Below are positions 10,640 to 24,200 of a stretch of DNA of 64,000 nucleotides, in pieces. Numbering within the stretch: position 1 is the stretch's first letter; every line of letters begins with the position of its first letter. The stretch is from Nemania diffusa. Taxonomy: Eukaryota > Ascomycota > Sordariomycetes > Xylariales > Xylariaceae. Made by a program: the position numbers and the translations under genes. The notes under the pieces were generated by a model. The model was not told the origin of the DNA, made no database searches, and saw nothing but the letters and a program-made list of their open reading frames with translations. The stretch covers positions 1,798,001 to 1,862,000 of the forward strand of contig JBBPUQ010000011.1 of the NCBI GenBank assembly GCA_038501195.1. Reading direction: 5' to 3'.

Positions 10640-12442
10640 TCTGTTCATCTTTGACATATTTCTCTTGGTTTACGATGCCTATTTATTACTTCTGGCCAGG
10701 AGTTCTGGGTCATCAGTGCCTAGACAAGATCTGTAAAGCTCGATCCCACCGCCACACTACGAGTGCATGGCTCGTTTCTCAGGAGTTCTTATTGATTCGC
10801 TTACAGCATTTGGCGAATATTTTGCGTCGACAGTTCTCTAAATCATATCAAATCCTATTGACCCAGAAAGATCCTTCATCTAGTAGGCTTGTACATGGTA
10901 AGTATTATGCTGGTGTTGTTACATCCATTCTGACAGGTCCCAGTTAGACGGATCCCGGATACTACAATCCCGTACCAGTAAAGAGCCTAGTAGCATACCA
11001 TGCCATCACGCGACAGTCCCTTGTGAAGATGGTGATACATAGACTAGAGAGTTAGAATACACGATGTTACATTGCATTAGACATATTCGAGCATGGGTTC
11101 TGCAATAGAGGGATATTATAAATAACATAACTAACTGACAATTCTCTAGATAGTCGGCACGGCCGATAAATGGGTGTAGGTGGGATCCTCGTGATACAAT
11201 TAAGAGTGATTGTTCTATGCTCGATTTCTAAGTGTCGAGATCATGGAGTCGGATCTACTAATAGGGTTTTTAACGAATGTGGGCATGTATTGCAATCGTA
11301 TCAACACAATTCTCACTCTGTATGTTTGTCTCCTGCGCTGTTCTAGCCTCCCTACTGGTCTAATTCGGAAACTAACCCCCCTACCCGTTACCAATTGCGG
11401 TGTAAGCAACACTAGACAAGGGGAATATAGATCCTACATGGCGATCATTGAATATTAATACTCTCTTCACCGTATTCTATGGGTAATAGAGGTCACAATT
11501 AGCAAGAATGAAGGCACTGAAGTAAACTTCATAGCACAAGCTAAGCTTAGGGTTCAAGCCGCATATAATCGTCCATCTACCAAGTTTGAATACAAACACA
11601 TAACACCGTGAGCATGAACAAATCACTATCTCTGATGATGTTCCTCAGCTATGCTTCTAATGGACATCTAGGTAGTAAGTAGAATCGAAGTTCTTGACGG
11701 ATAGGGATCCTCTTGGCGCGGTTGCCTACGCGCCTTGGCAGCTCGTTCCGATAAAGCCGGTAAACGCTAAACCAAAGATCGTATAGTGATTTCCGATACA
11801 GGGGCTGTAGTGGAACCTAGCGGCGGGAGATTTTCAACGTCGAGGAAAGGAGTTTATTCGAAATACAAGTACCTAGGGGTGTGAAATTGGCTACTCAGTA
11901 CGTAAAAATCCCTCTAAACAAGGGCTAGACAGAAGGTCATACCTAATCAAATAATTCTTACAAACCAATCCGAAGGCACTTACTCAACGGAGTTCCTGAC
12001 CAGGACCTTGGCCATGTTGAAACAGCGTGGTATGACTGCCATTTACAAGCAAAGAGCTAATTGAGCTGGGTCTATCGATATTCGGAAACTACTTAGGTGC
12101 CGGTCCTCGTGCTTAGAAATGACAATACATGAAGTACCTACCCAGAATGATGAACCAAAGGAAATACTTACCGAGTAGTCATGCACACCGGCCAAAATAG
12201 CCGTCTCTTCTATTTTTTCAACTTATTATTTAATCCATCGAGGGCACAAGTATGCACGGAACTTTTCAAACGCCCAAGAGCCGTGGGTTTAAGGAACTAC
12301 AAGCCGGTACCAATAGACTATACACACTTGATTAAAGAATATGTGATCTAGACCTAGTTACTATGTGACCAGACGCATTGGAGTGTGGACTGGACTCGAG
12401 TAGTTAACCTAATTAGATGGTACCTGAAATAACACTCTTGGT
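10640..12442. other. Intergenic between cyclase and P450, nothing recognised
   Basis: About 1.8 kb separates the 5' end of the cyclase gene from the 3' end of the P450 gene. Frames are short and lack splice support or family motifs. It holds the cyclase promoter region and perhaps decayed coding sequence that I cannot identify. Confidence 0.45.
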
Positions 12443-14537
12443 CTAATTGGGGGCATGGCGAGATTTTAGTGTAACCGGTAATGGTTTGCGATCCCAGATC
12501 ACAAATACATTTTGGTCTGTCCAGCTAGCATCCACTTCAGACTGCATGTCAAAGTTGAAGATCAGTTTTGCCAGTAGGAGGCGCATCTCATGCCAAGCCA
12601 CTATCCCCATAGTTAGTTGTTGCCTACCCCAACCGGGGAGAAGATAGCTACTTACTATTCATGCCCAAACAGTTCCTTGTACCGATAGAAAATGGCTGGT
12701 GCGACTCTCGGATATCGTCTTTGTAGATTGGGTCCCCCAACCAGCGCTCAGGTACGAACTCGTCAGGGTTTCTAACGCAGTATTTGTGAGTATCTGCGAG
12801 TATTTGCCACTTGGAAAATTGCCTACAATCTGCGCCTGTGTGTGAATAAGCATGAAGGGAAACTTACTTGAAATTAGCCGGAGAACGGTATGTAGCGGTC
12901 TGGTGAACTGAGACGCGAGTGCCTGCTGGAAGCCATTTTCCCATCACGACATTACCGCCTTCCGCAATTTCGCGTGGAATCGCCGAGGGGACAGGAGGAT
13001 AGACGCGCAAGCCTTCGCGAATACCTAGAATGGTGGAAGGTTAGCTTAGAAACTTAGCTGGAAGTTGCATCTCGAAAAATGTCTGAGGCATTGGTATAGG
13101 TTGAATAGAAGAGTCTCGTTGTATTATAGAACAAAACGATAACACTACACCACAACACTGTCGCAGAGCATGAGTTGAGCGCAACTATCACATACATGCA
13201 TTCAAGTATTTTAAATGGCCGAGGGCCTCAAAAGTTATTTCTTCGTTTGACTTAAATCTTCCACGGACCTCATCCACCAAGATCTTCATCTTGGCGGGAT
13301 TCTGGAGGAGGTAATAGGTTGTACCACTGAGCAAAGACGCTAATTCATTCGATTAATAATCTCAGGTGATCAAAAAAAAAAAACCACTCATATTCTTGCA
13401 CTGACTTACCAGTCGTCTCTGTACCAGCAGTCATGAATAGCTCTGCGTTGGTATAAATCTCTCCGGGTGTAAGAGTATTTGATTCCTCCACAAGGTTCCA
13501 CAGGTCAGGCTTAGTCGACCCATTCTCGAGACGCTTATCGACGCGCGAGACTGTGTGGTTGAAATGGTCGAGACGCATCTTTGCAATGGACTTGGGTTCG
13601 AATATATCAAATAGCTTTCTAGAAAGTGCGTAAAACTGAATCATTTGGACTGCTGGAAGAACCTAATGGCACGCTGTGGGTTACTACCATACTATATTCG
13701 GACTCATCTACCACTTACGACGAGCGTATTGAAAACTTTTGAAACCCATTCGGAATATCTATTTTCTTGGAGCAAACCGAGCGACTCTCCGAAAGCGAAT
13801 TCAGCCATTATGTCGAAGGTAGTGTAGTTTAACAATTTGGCCATATTAACGGTGCCGTTCTCACGGCCTCTCATAACCATCAGGTTTGCGAACCTCTGAA
13901 ATAGGGGCTCCTGTGCTTTGAGGGCCTTCTCAGAGAAAGCTGACGAGAAAATATGTCGGACAATAGCATGTCGCTCTAGACTTGGCTCAGTGATCATGTT
14001 CGGTGTACCGTTGGCCGAGAGCGGATGGAAGCGAATCTCTTTCCCGTTTTCCTTCCCTCCCTTGGGGATAACGTAAATATCTTTCCAGGCCTGGGCTTCA
14101 GTGTAGCTGAGGTCATTTGGCGCGAATCTGACTGTAGGGCCGTATTTCCTGTGTTGATTTAACATCCACTTTACCTGGTTACCTTTCTGTTGTCACATTT
14201 GCCGTTAGTTATCACCACTCCGATTGTTATATGCAGCACTTTGGAGGCTTCTAGACCCAAAGGCGACCGAGAAACAAAGCTTGCAGCTCCGTAAACGCGA
14301 CCAAAACGGGAATATAATAATGCCAAAGAACCTTACAATGCATGCAATCCAGTATGGAAGCCTGGTTAGCTTTTCAATTGTACCTCCGGGGAAGCTGCTA
14401 AGTGGGTGAAGATAGAGAGCATAAACTGGATAAGACACCAAATAAAGAACAACCAAGCCTAGAATTATCTTGGAACTTGTGGCACTGGACGGCGTAGCGC
14501 CTTGGACACTGTCGAAGGAATTCTGTGTTAAAGCCAT
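12443..14537 (-). CDS. Cytochrome P450 monooxygenase, seven exons, intact
   Basis: A haem-thiolate monooxygenase anchored in the ER membrane, probably a tailoring oxygenase. Exons are 14537-14337, 14186-13719, 13662-13410, 13339-13196, 13024-12868, 12771-12656 and 12600-12443. All phases agree and give 498 aa, typical for the class. The membrane anchor is at residues 24-42, followed by the hinge [13 protein letters not shown]. The I-helix motif AGTETT is at 302-307, ExxR is E359-x-x-R362, PERW is 415-418, and the haem loop [10 protein letters not shown] is 435-444 with ligand Cys442. The overall pattern resembles fungal CYP65-type enzymes (those often labelled isotrichodermin C-15 hydroxylase-like), but the subfamily and substrate are not proven. 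It is on the same strand as the terpene cyclase and about 1.8 kb upstream of it, so a joint pathway is likely. Confidence 0.92.
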
Positions 14538-15175
14538 GACCGAAACTCCAGTCGCTTCAGTACAAAACAACGAATTTGGAAGAATATCGAGAGAAGCACG
14601 GAACTTTTCTCTTTTCACCCCAATGGCGACACATCCAAATGCCTAATAATCGTACAGTAGTAAGATTGGAAATTGGGCGCAAGCTACAGGAAGTACCCAT
14701 GTGAGAAAAGCACCTGGACTCAAACCAGGATGGATTCTGCATGTTAGTTACATGCATATGTCCCCTGTTCCGACCCGTTCCGACCCGTTCCCCGACTTCC
14801 CTGCCTACTGTATGTATGAAGAACCAACAGCCTATGAAACTGTCATCATCGAACCAGTGCAATAAAATCTGATACCACGCTACACCCGGGGGGGCCGGAA
14901 ACAACTGATTCGCTAGTTTAGGTAGCGAAAAACGAGGCTCAGGACAATACCTTGTGAACGCCGTCCCAGCAATGCACAAATTTCGAAGATCATCCCAACC
15001 GTCGGATAAAGGGGATGGGAAGTTTTAAGAATAGGGCTTACACCGTGCCCTCTAGGGGATAATTTGAGAAATCTACAACCCAATAAACAGCCCGTCTGGG
15101 TCTTTTCATGATTTTACTTTGTCTTCATCTGTCACTCGTTTGTTATCCGTTGTTGGTTCATAGCACTACATCACT
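14538..15175. other. Divergent intergenic region
   Basis: The spacer between the P450 (minus) and the rhodopsin-like gene (plus) contains the promoters of both. A short tandem run of CCGTTCCGAC units lies near 14767-14790. No gene is supported. Confidence 0.5.
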
Positions 15176-15668
15176 ATGTTCTGGACTCCAGAATCTGGCA
15201 CTCAAACTATCCTGACAGCCTTGATCATTACCTTTCTGATTCTCAACTATATCGGTGTGTGCTTACGGTGCTTTGTACGAATTCGAATCAATAACTCCTT
15301 TAGCTACGATGACTGGGCTATGGTGGCCAGTCTGGTACGTTTCAAACGCGCCCGAATAGTTGCCGATGATACTAACTGAACTCACACAGGTTGGGTACAG
15401 TGGAATGTGTGGAACTTTACTAGCAGCCCAGATCTATGGATTCGGCGCGACTATACCGCAGCCGTGGTACGATCCAATAAAAGCGGCTCAGGTGTGTACT
15501 CCGAGTAACACTTATATTAAATGATAGAAACCCAACTGACATGTGTCTTGGGACACCTATAGTCCATGTTCTCCTTCCAGCTCTTTTACGTTGTAGCAGC
15601 ATATTTGTGTAAGCTCAGCGTTGCCTTGGTCCTATTTCGAATTGCGGGGGTTGACCGGAACGGCCTCA
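15176..15668 (+). pseudogene. Rhodopsin/PTH11-like membrane protein, 5' part, broken by insertion
   Basis: The protein belongs to the fungal family of seven-helix integral membrane proteins (Rhodopsin domain, PTH11-like). The 5' part has exons 15176-15334, 15390-15491 and 15563-15668. It encodes the N-terminus, helix 1 (ILTALIITFLILNYIGVCLR), the conserved SYDDWAM segment and helices 2-3. At codon 123 the frame runs into a 14.4 kb AT-rich insertion and stops within 20 bases. The rest of the gene resumes at 30110. If the insert and one copy of the 15-bp flanking repeat are left out, exon 3 is 303 nt and the whole gene is a 352-residue open frame. The break therefore looks like the only lesion, and the gene was probably functional until recently. 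Confidence 0.88.
15654..15668 (+). repeat. Left copy of 15-bp target-site duplication
   Basis: The bases ACCGGAACGGCCTCA at 15654-15668 recur exactly at 30095-30109, on the two sides of the AT-rich insertion. The sequence belongs to the interrupted exon (codons for DRNGL). The first A may match by chance, so the duplication is 14 or 15 bp. This length is typical of target-primed (LINE-type) integration and too long for most DNA transposons. Confidence 0.85.
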
Positions 15669-18600
15669 CTTTTCCTTGCATTTAATGTCCGTGCGTTTGC
15701 TATTGTTAGCGCAGCATATATATTTTATATTAAAAACACTAACACTGAGTTTTTAAATTACTAATTTATTAAAAACACTATGTTAAAATTTTGTAAAAAA
15801 TTATTTTTTTTCTGCAAAAAATAAAAATAAAACAATAATAAAAGTATTTAATATATTTATAAAGCTATATTTAGCTTTAACAATAAAAGTTTAGTATATT
15901 TGTTTTTTTAAACAAATTATATTTTTAAACTTAAATTAAAATAAATATAAAAAAAAAGCTAATGTTTAGTTTTTGTTTTATTTAAGTTTTATTAAAAAAG
16001 CTGCTTTATAATACTGCAGTTTAATAATAGTTGCTATTAAAGCTTAGTTTAAAAAAAAAAGCAAATAAAACAACATATAAAAATAAATGTTTTATAATTT
16101 AGCTATTATTTTAAATAAATTTGTTAATTATTATTTAAATAATTATTAATAATTTTATTATTAATAAGCGAAAAGTTTTGTATAGTTTTTTTTTAATTAT
16201 TTTAAAGTAGAAAATTTTGCTATTACAAGCAGTATTTTTTATGTATTATATAAATTATTTAATATATAGTTTATAAAAACTAACTTTTTAAACATTGTTA
16301 AAACAAGCTTTAAAAAGCTATTTAAACAAATAATTTAAATAAACATTATTAAACAAAATTATTTAAATAATAATAATAATAATAATTTTAGTAATAAAAC
16401 TAATACAAAAGTTTTATTAAATATAAAGTTTATTAAATTAATATTAACAGTTAAAAAAAACTGCTGCATTTTAATATAATTAAATATAATAGTTTATTTT
16501 AAAATTAATATTAAACTAATTATACTGTATATAGCAAAAAAAATTGTAATAGTAATGTTTATAAATATAAGTTTAAAACTAATAAATGTACTAAATTATA
16601 TAAAAATAATAATAAAGTAAATATTTTAATATGTTAATTTTATTATATAAAACAAACTAATAAAGTTTTAATAAATCGAAAAATTAATATAAGTACTATT
16701 TATAAAAAAAACAGATTTGTTAAAAAAGTAGTATAACTATATACTGTTTTATATATTTTTAAATATTTTAAATTAAGTTAATAATAAAAACTAAACAGTT
16801 ATTAAATAAATAATAGCTAAAAAAATAAAAATACAAATAAAAGTATAACTAGTTAATTATTAATAATTATAGTATAGTTTTATAATAGCTAATAATATAA
16901 TGTTATAAATTATTTTTTTTTAAAAAAAAATATAACTATTTAAAGTTTTTAAAACTAACAGTTTAGTTTAAACAATAAAAAAAAAACTAGTTATTAAATA
17001 ATATAACTTAAAGTGTTAAAAATATTGTAACTTTTATAAATATAGCAAAATTGTTTAATATATTAATTGTAATAGCTGTAAAAATAAATATAAAAAAAAA
17101 AAGTATAAGCTATTAATATGTTGTATTAATTACTACAAGTTTTTTTTTATAAAATATAAAAAATGTTTTATAATGTTTAAAAAAGTTTATAAAATAATTG
17201 TTTAGTTAAAAAAAAAAAAACTTTAAACGATTAAAAAAACTAAAATAAAATGTTATATAAATATAAACTTAATAAAAAAAAAAACAATATAAAAGTTATT
17301 TTTAATATAAACTATAATATATATAGCAATAATATAAACAATATATAAACAAATAGTTAGTAAAAATGTTTTAAAAATAACAATATAAAGCAGTATTAAT
17401 TAAAAAAGTTTAAACAGCAACTTTAAAAATAGTACAAGTAGCACTAAAGTAACAATATAGCAACAAAACAATATTAAAATAACAAAAGTTTAAAAAGTTG
17501 TTTAATTAGTAGAAATAGCAACTATAATTGCTGCAGCTTTAGTTAATAAGCAGTAAAAACTATATAAAATAGCTTAGATTGCTAAAAACTGCTTTAATAT
17601 ATTATTACAAACTTTAAATTTAAAAAACAAATAAGTTAATAAATAATAAATTTTTAATAAAAAAATACTGCAATATTAATTATATATATAGCTAGTATAA
17701 AAAAAAAAAGCTAAAAATAGTATAAATAAATGTAAAAAAATTGTTTGAACTAATAATTGAACTGTTTAATATATACTAAAAAATAAAAGTAAATATAATA
17801 TATGTTTAAAAATTATAAACTAAAGCAAATATTTAAAAATAAAACTATATAAAATATAATGTTTATATATTAATAAATAGTTAAAATAAAATAAATAAAC
17901 AGTTAAAAGTAATAACTTATATATATAAAAAAACTTAGTTATAAATGTAATAATATTAGTTTTTGTTAATAAAAAATATATTGTAAATAAATGTTAATAA
18001 ATATATAATATTAAATATATATTATAAACTTTATATAATAAAAATAATAAACTATATAATTAGTTTATTATTAATATTAAACTATATAGTTAAAAAAAAT
18101 TAAAATATAAAAAATTTAATATTTGAACTAAAAGTTAAAAATAAAAATAAAAGCGCTAATTTTATTAAGTAGTTAATATATAATAAAATATTTTTTATAA
18201 ATATTTTTAATATATTAACTTATTAAATAAAGTATATAATAAATATAGTTTTTTTTAATATTTTTTTTATAAGTATTATATTATTAAATAATAAATTGTT
18301 TAAGTTAAATTATTACATTTAAATAATTATGTTATTAAAACAAAACATTTTAATTTTAAATAGTTATAAATTATATTTAAAAATAAATAATAAATTAATT
18401 TTTATAAGTTATATAGTAAATAATATTGTAAAATTATTTAAGCTTAATTTAAAAAAAGTTAATTAAATAAAACATTTAAATATTTATATAAAACAGTTTT
18501 TATATATTTTTGTAGCAGCAATAAAAGCAGTAAATAAACTATTATAAAATAAAAGCTATATTATGTTTTAATAAATAAAAAAATGTTAAAATGTTTTTAA

Positions 18601-20956
18601 GTTGTATTAAATTAAATAAAAAATAAAATTAAAATTAAAACTTAAAACATAAAAGTAATAAAAATATATATAAAAATATAAAAAATATTTTTAAATAATT
18701 TAAAAAATTAAATATATATATTAAATAAAACAAATTAATAAAGTTAAAACGGATTATTATTTATATAAATTTATAACATAAATAAAACTAAGTATAAATT
18801 TTAAAGCTTTTTTGTTTTAAGTTAATAACGAAATAGTTAAAAACAATTTAAATAAAACAAATATATTATGTTAAAAAGTTTTTAAATGTTTTTTAAACAA
18901 AAACAACTTAAATTATAATTTATTAAATAATTAAAAAAAATTAAAAACGAAAATTTTTTAAATTATATTAGTTATAATAAAAAAAATTAAAAAAAATATA
19001 ATTAATATAATAAATATATTGTTAAGTTTTAATTATATATTAATTTAACTATTTTAAGTTTATTAAAATATTATAAAAAGTTATATTAAAATATTTTTTA
19101 ATAAATATTTATAAATAAAACATTTTTTATAAATTTAATAATAAATAAAAATAGCAATAATTTTTAAAATTAATAAAAAAAACTAAATAATAGTTAAATT
19201 TTAATGTTTTATAACTTTATTTTTATATATAAATAAAAACTTAAAAAAGTTTTATATAAAATAAATAATATAAACTATATTATAATATAAAATTTTAAAC
19301 TTAAAATATAAAAAAGTTTTGTTTAAATAATTAGCTATAAATTTAATAGTTTTATTTATATATAATATAAAACTAGTTTTAACAATAAAAAAAAAAGTTA
19401 TAATAATTACAATAAATATTTAAAAAGTTTTTAATATATTATTTTATAAATGTTTATTTTAAAAATTACAGTAGTAAAAATAGCTTTTAGTTCTAATATA
19501 TATAATTGATTTTTTTTTTATAAAAAAAAAAGTATATATAAAGTTTAAAACAGTTATTATAAAATATTATTTAATAAAATATAATATTTTACAAAAATTG
19601 CTATAGTTATTAATTTTATATATATTATATTTAATTAAACTATTTAATATAAATTTAAAATTATAAATTAAATATATAAATAATATTAATTTGTAGCAAA
19701 TTTTTTAATTGTTAAACAAAAATGTTTTTTTAATTATATAAAATATATAAAATATTTTTATTTATAGTAATATAAACAAAATCTTTTTTATTTTAAAAAA
19801 ATATAAAGTTTTATATATTACAAAAAATAAAAATAATTATAACTTAAAAATTGTAATAAATAATAGTTTTTATATAAATTTAATAATAAATATAAAAAAT
19901 AGCAAAATTTTAATTTTATAATAATTAAAAGTTTAATTTAATAAAAAATTAAAATTTTACAAATATATTAAAAAATAAACAAATAAAATTATAAAGTTTA
20001 TAAACTTTATAAAAAATTTTATAAATATAAAATATAGCTTGTTAATATAAATATTATATAAAGCTATAATTATATATATTATATTTATAGCTTTATATAA
20101 ATATAAAATATAATATAACAATAAAATTAAACTAGTAATAAATTGTATTTAATTAAATAAAACAAATATTAATATAAAACTAAAATATTATATAAATAAA
20201 ATTAAATGTATATTTTTTATAATAGTAAAAGTAATTTTATTAATATAAAAAATTATTTTAATTACAATTATTTTTAAAAATATAAAATTTTTAATAATAT
20301 AAGTTATATTTAATAAAGTATTATATAAATTTATATATTAATTATAAACTATAAATATAAATTATTTTTTAGTAATATATTTAAACTATTAAATTATTAA
20401 AAAAAATAAAAAAACAAATATTATAAAATATTTAAAAACTAAAATATAAATAGTTATAAAACTAATTATAACAATTAAAAAGTTTAAACTAGTAATATTG
20501 TAATATTTATTAAACTTAAAAAATAATTTAATAAAAAAGCTTTCAAAAAAAAATATAGCAAAAAAAGTTAAATTTTAGTTTAATAAATTATTAAATAATA
20601 ATATAATAATTTTTTTAAATAGTTTATAGTTAAAAAAAAAAATAATAAATTATAAATATATTATTTATAAAAATAAAAAGTTAATAATAGTTTATATAAA
20701 TTAACTAAAACTAAAATTAATTAATTTTAATAATAAAACAATAAAAGTTTAAAAAAAGTTTAAATAAATAATTAAAATAAAGTTAATTTAATATTATATT
20801 TAAATATATATTAATAATATAAAAATAATTTAAAGCTTATAAAATAATATATTACTATTAGTTTAATAAACTTATTTAAATTTTTAAAAAATAATAAAAA
20901 AATATAATATTAAAATTAAATAATATTTTAATTATTATAAAGTTAAAAATAATAAG

Positions 20957-20961
20957 TTTAT
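20957..20961 (+). repeat. Left TTTAT target duplication of the Copia element
   Basis: TTTAT lies immediately before the first TG of the left LTR and recurs at 29019-29023 immediately after the right LTR. A 5-bp duplication is the standard footprint of LTR-retrotransposon integrase. Confidence 0.85.
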
Positions 20962-21227
20962 TGTTAGAATATTAGTATTAGTTATAACTATATGTTGCAG
21001 TTTGTACGCTGTAATATTTATATTACAGTTGTATAAACAGGTATATAGTTACGTAGGCAGACACCTACTTTATATGCTAGCAGAAATTTCATTTATAATA
21101 AAATCTCCAGCTATACAAAGAAACTTTTTTTAAATATAATTATCAATATAAATATAGTATAACTAGCTTTGTATTTTATTTATATATAACTTATATGTAC
21201 TATTGTATATATATAGCTTATTTAACA
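20962..21227 (+). repeat. Left LTR of Copia element (266 bp)
   Basis: It begins TGTTAGAATATTAG and ends TTTAACA, so it has TG...CA ends. It aligns without length change to 28753-29018. The differences that I compared are G/A or C/T transitions, the RIP signature. It keeps more C and G than the right copy in its first 100 bases. Confidence 0.88.
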
Positions 21228-24200
21228 TTAATTAATAGTTGCGAAATATATTATAAATTGGCAAAAATAAAAACAAAGCTAACTTAAGGTTTAATTAAAC
21301 CTGATAAGTTTTTATATCGTACTTTGAAGTTTTTACTTTGTATAAATCAAATAATTTTTATACAACAAAGTTTGAAATAGAAAATCAAATTTAACTATTA
21401 TATCGAAATATACTTTATAACATTATAAAGTTTTAAATACAAAAAATAATACTAAAAGCGATAATATATAATTATATTAAACTATTTATTGTATAACAGT
21501 TAAACAATAAAACTTTTTTATTTTTTATTTTATATTTTCAATTATTATAGTATTAAAACAGTTATACAACAAAAAAAAACTTTCTATTATATGCAATAAC
21601 AATAACTAATATAACAAGATTGCTTCCAACTATAGACTTTTAAAATATTATATACAAAAATATATCAATGTTTAACTATAAAATTAAAAGCTTAATATTA
21701 TAATAATAACATTAATTATATTTAATATTTAAATAGTTTGTTATATTACTAAATATAAATATTTAAATTTAACTAGTTAACTATTACAAAAGTTGTACAT
21801 TAAAAACTTTAAACATTAAATATATAAAACATAAGATTAAATAAATAGATTAATTTAACAAAAATTATTTAATATCTTAAAACAAAAAAGCATACGATAT
21901 AATAGCAACAATAGTACAAAACAACAAATAAAACTTATATAAATTATACAAAGCTAATACTTGCTTAACAATAATAAATAAGCTTTTTTTTTAACTACTT
22001 AATCGATTTTACTACTTTTTGTACAAATACTTAATTTATCGACTTCAAACTAACAATTTTATATAACTACAAATAATATAAATATACTTTAACTAAAACT
22101 AATATAGCTAGAACTAATTTTAAATATATATTTTTAAACACTTATAAAAAGAAACAATAAACTATTTATACAATTAATTATCGAATATAAATATATTTTT
22201 AACTTTATATATTAACATATAACAATTATTAGCTATAAGCTAAATTTTTAACTAGTTTATAAATACTTTATAATATATTACTTTTTATATATTTTTAAAT
22301 AACAGTTTTATATTTATATAATATTTGATTTAACAATATTAAATATATTTTTTGAGTTATTTTTGACTTAAAATATATAAAACAAAATAATTTTACTAAA
22401 AAAGTACGCTATTTTTTAAAAAATATAAAAAAAAAAAAAAAACTATTTTAGCAAGCTATATAACTTATTATATAACAAAGTACAACTATTTATTAATATA
22501 TACTAACGACTTGAAATAATAAAAAACTAATACTACGCTATTTTTCCGATAATATTAAAAAGTTATATAAAAAACTTTTATATATATAATATTAAACTAG
22601 AAAAAATATAAAGCAAAATTTATTGTATAATAAATACTTACTTTAATATTAATATAAACTATAGCTAATACTAAGCTAATTAAACTAATATTACTTTTAT
22701 ATAAACTAAAAAAAAAAACTCCGATTTATTTGCTTATAATATACTCGACATTATAATTATAAAGCTTACGAAAATACAGCGAATTTTTAGTACAAACTAC
22801 TAAAGCAAAATTTAATTTAACATAACTATTATATAAACATACTAAAATATACTAAAGCTAACAATAGCTTTAATATTTTAAAAACTTATATATAAAAGCT
22901 TTTTTGCTAATTTACAAACTTGCTTTTAAATAGCAAACAAAAATAAGTTAAAACATTTTGTACAAAAAACAAACGATATATATTTTACTAATTAAAAATA
23001 TTATTAAAACAATTATATAAAAAAGTTTCGACTTAAAAATATACAAAAATTTCTAAGTTTATTTAATATTTGATAAAACTTTATATAACTAAAAAAACAA
23101 CTTATTTAAAACTTTCGTATAAACAAAAAATATTTTATATACAAAAAATTAAGCTGTTAATTAATTAACTATATATTTTAAAAAAAAGCCTATACTAAAA
23201 GCACATATTTTAACTTGTACAAAACAATTTTTAATTATATATTAATACCTGATTAATTTTTAGCATATTTTACAAAATATAAAAAGTACGCTAAACTAAA
23301 ATCAAATAAAAATAACTAAAAAATCAATAAAAAACAAAAAAATCAATCGATTTAGTTTTTTATAAATAATATATTTATATATTATACAATAAATAAAAAC
23401 ATTTAAAACTAAAATATTACTATTTTATTTAACTAGTTTATATTAAATAACCAATATTATATAAAATACTAAAATAAACTATAAAATATAAACACTTTTA
23501 ATTACTTAACAATAAAAAAAATATAACTAAAAATCTACTTTTAAATATATTTTTGTACAAAAATAAACTAAATATTAAAAACAATATATATTTATTTTAA
23601 TAACAACTATATAATTACTGCAATTAATACTATATAAATAAAAAACATACTAAATATAACAACTTATTATATTTTTGATATAGCAATACTATTTTTATTT
23701 TTTTTCAAAAATGTTAATTGCTTAAAAATATATTTCGATAATATAAAAGATCTAATTATACAATATAATAAAAAAACTATTTTTATTATATACAAATAGA
23801 AACACTTATTTTTTAATATAAATTTATAAAAAGTCGGCATATATTTTATAAAAACAGAATTTCGACAGCTATATCGCTGTTTCAGATACTTTTGTACAAA
23901 ATGTTTATATAAAATGCTCAATCGTATAAAACATAATATAAACTATTTAACTTTGAAAAAAATCTAAAAATTTTATTATTATTGTTAATTGTACAATTAA
24001 ACACTTCGACGTTTCAAGTTTTCAATTAAAAATAATTGCAATTTTAATTATAAAATAATAATTAATACTATATAAATAAACAGCAAACAAATTTTTTATG
24101 TTATTAATGCTGCAATATTTTTTTAAGCAGTAACATTTTTAAAATTTATGTTTGTATATAACATATAAAAAATACTATATAAATATTAAATTAATATATA

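Noticed and set aside
23667..23921. 84-codon frame in the AT-rich block
   Set aside because: Lys/Ile/Phe/Tyr-rich product of AT bias inside the RIP-degraded Copia element.
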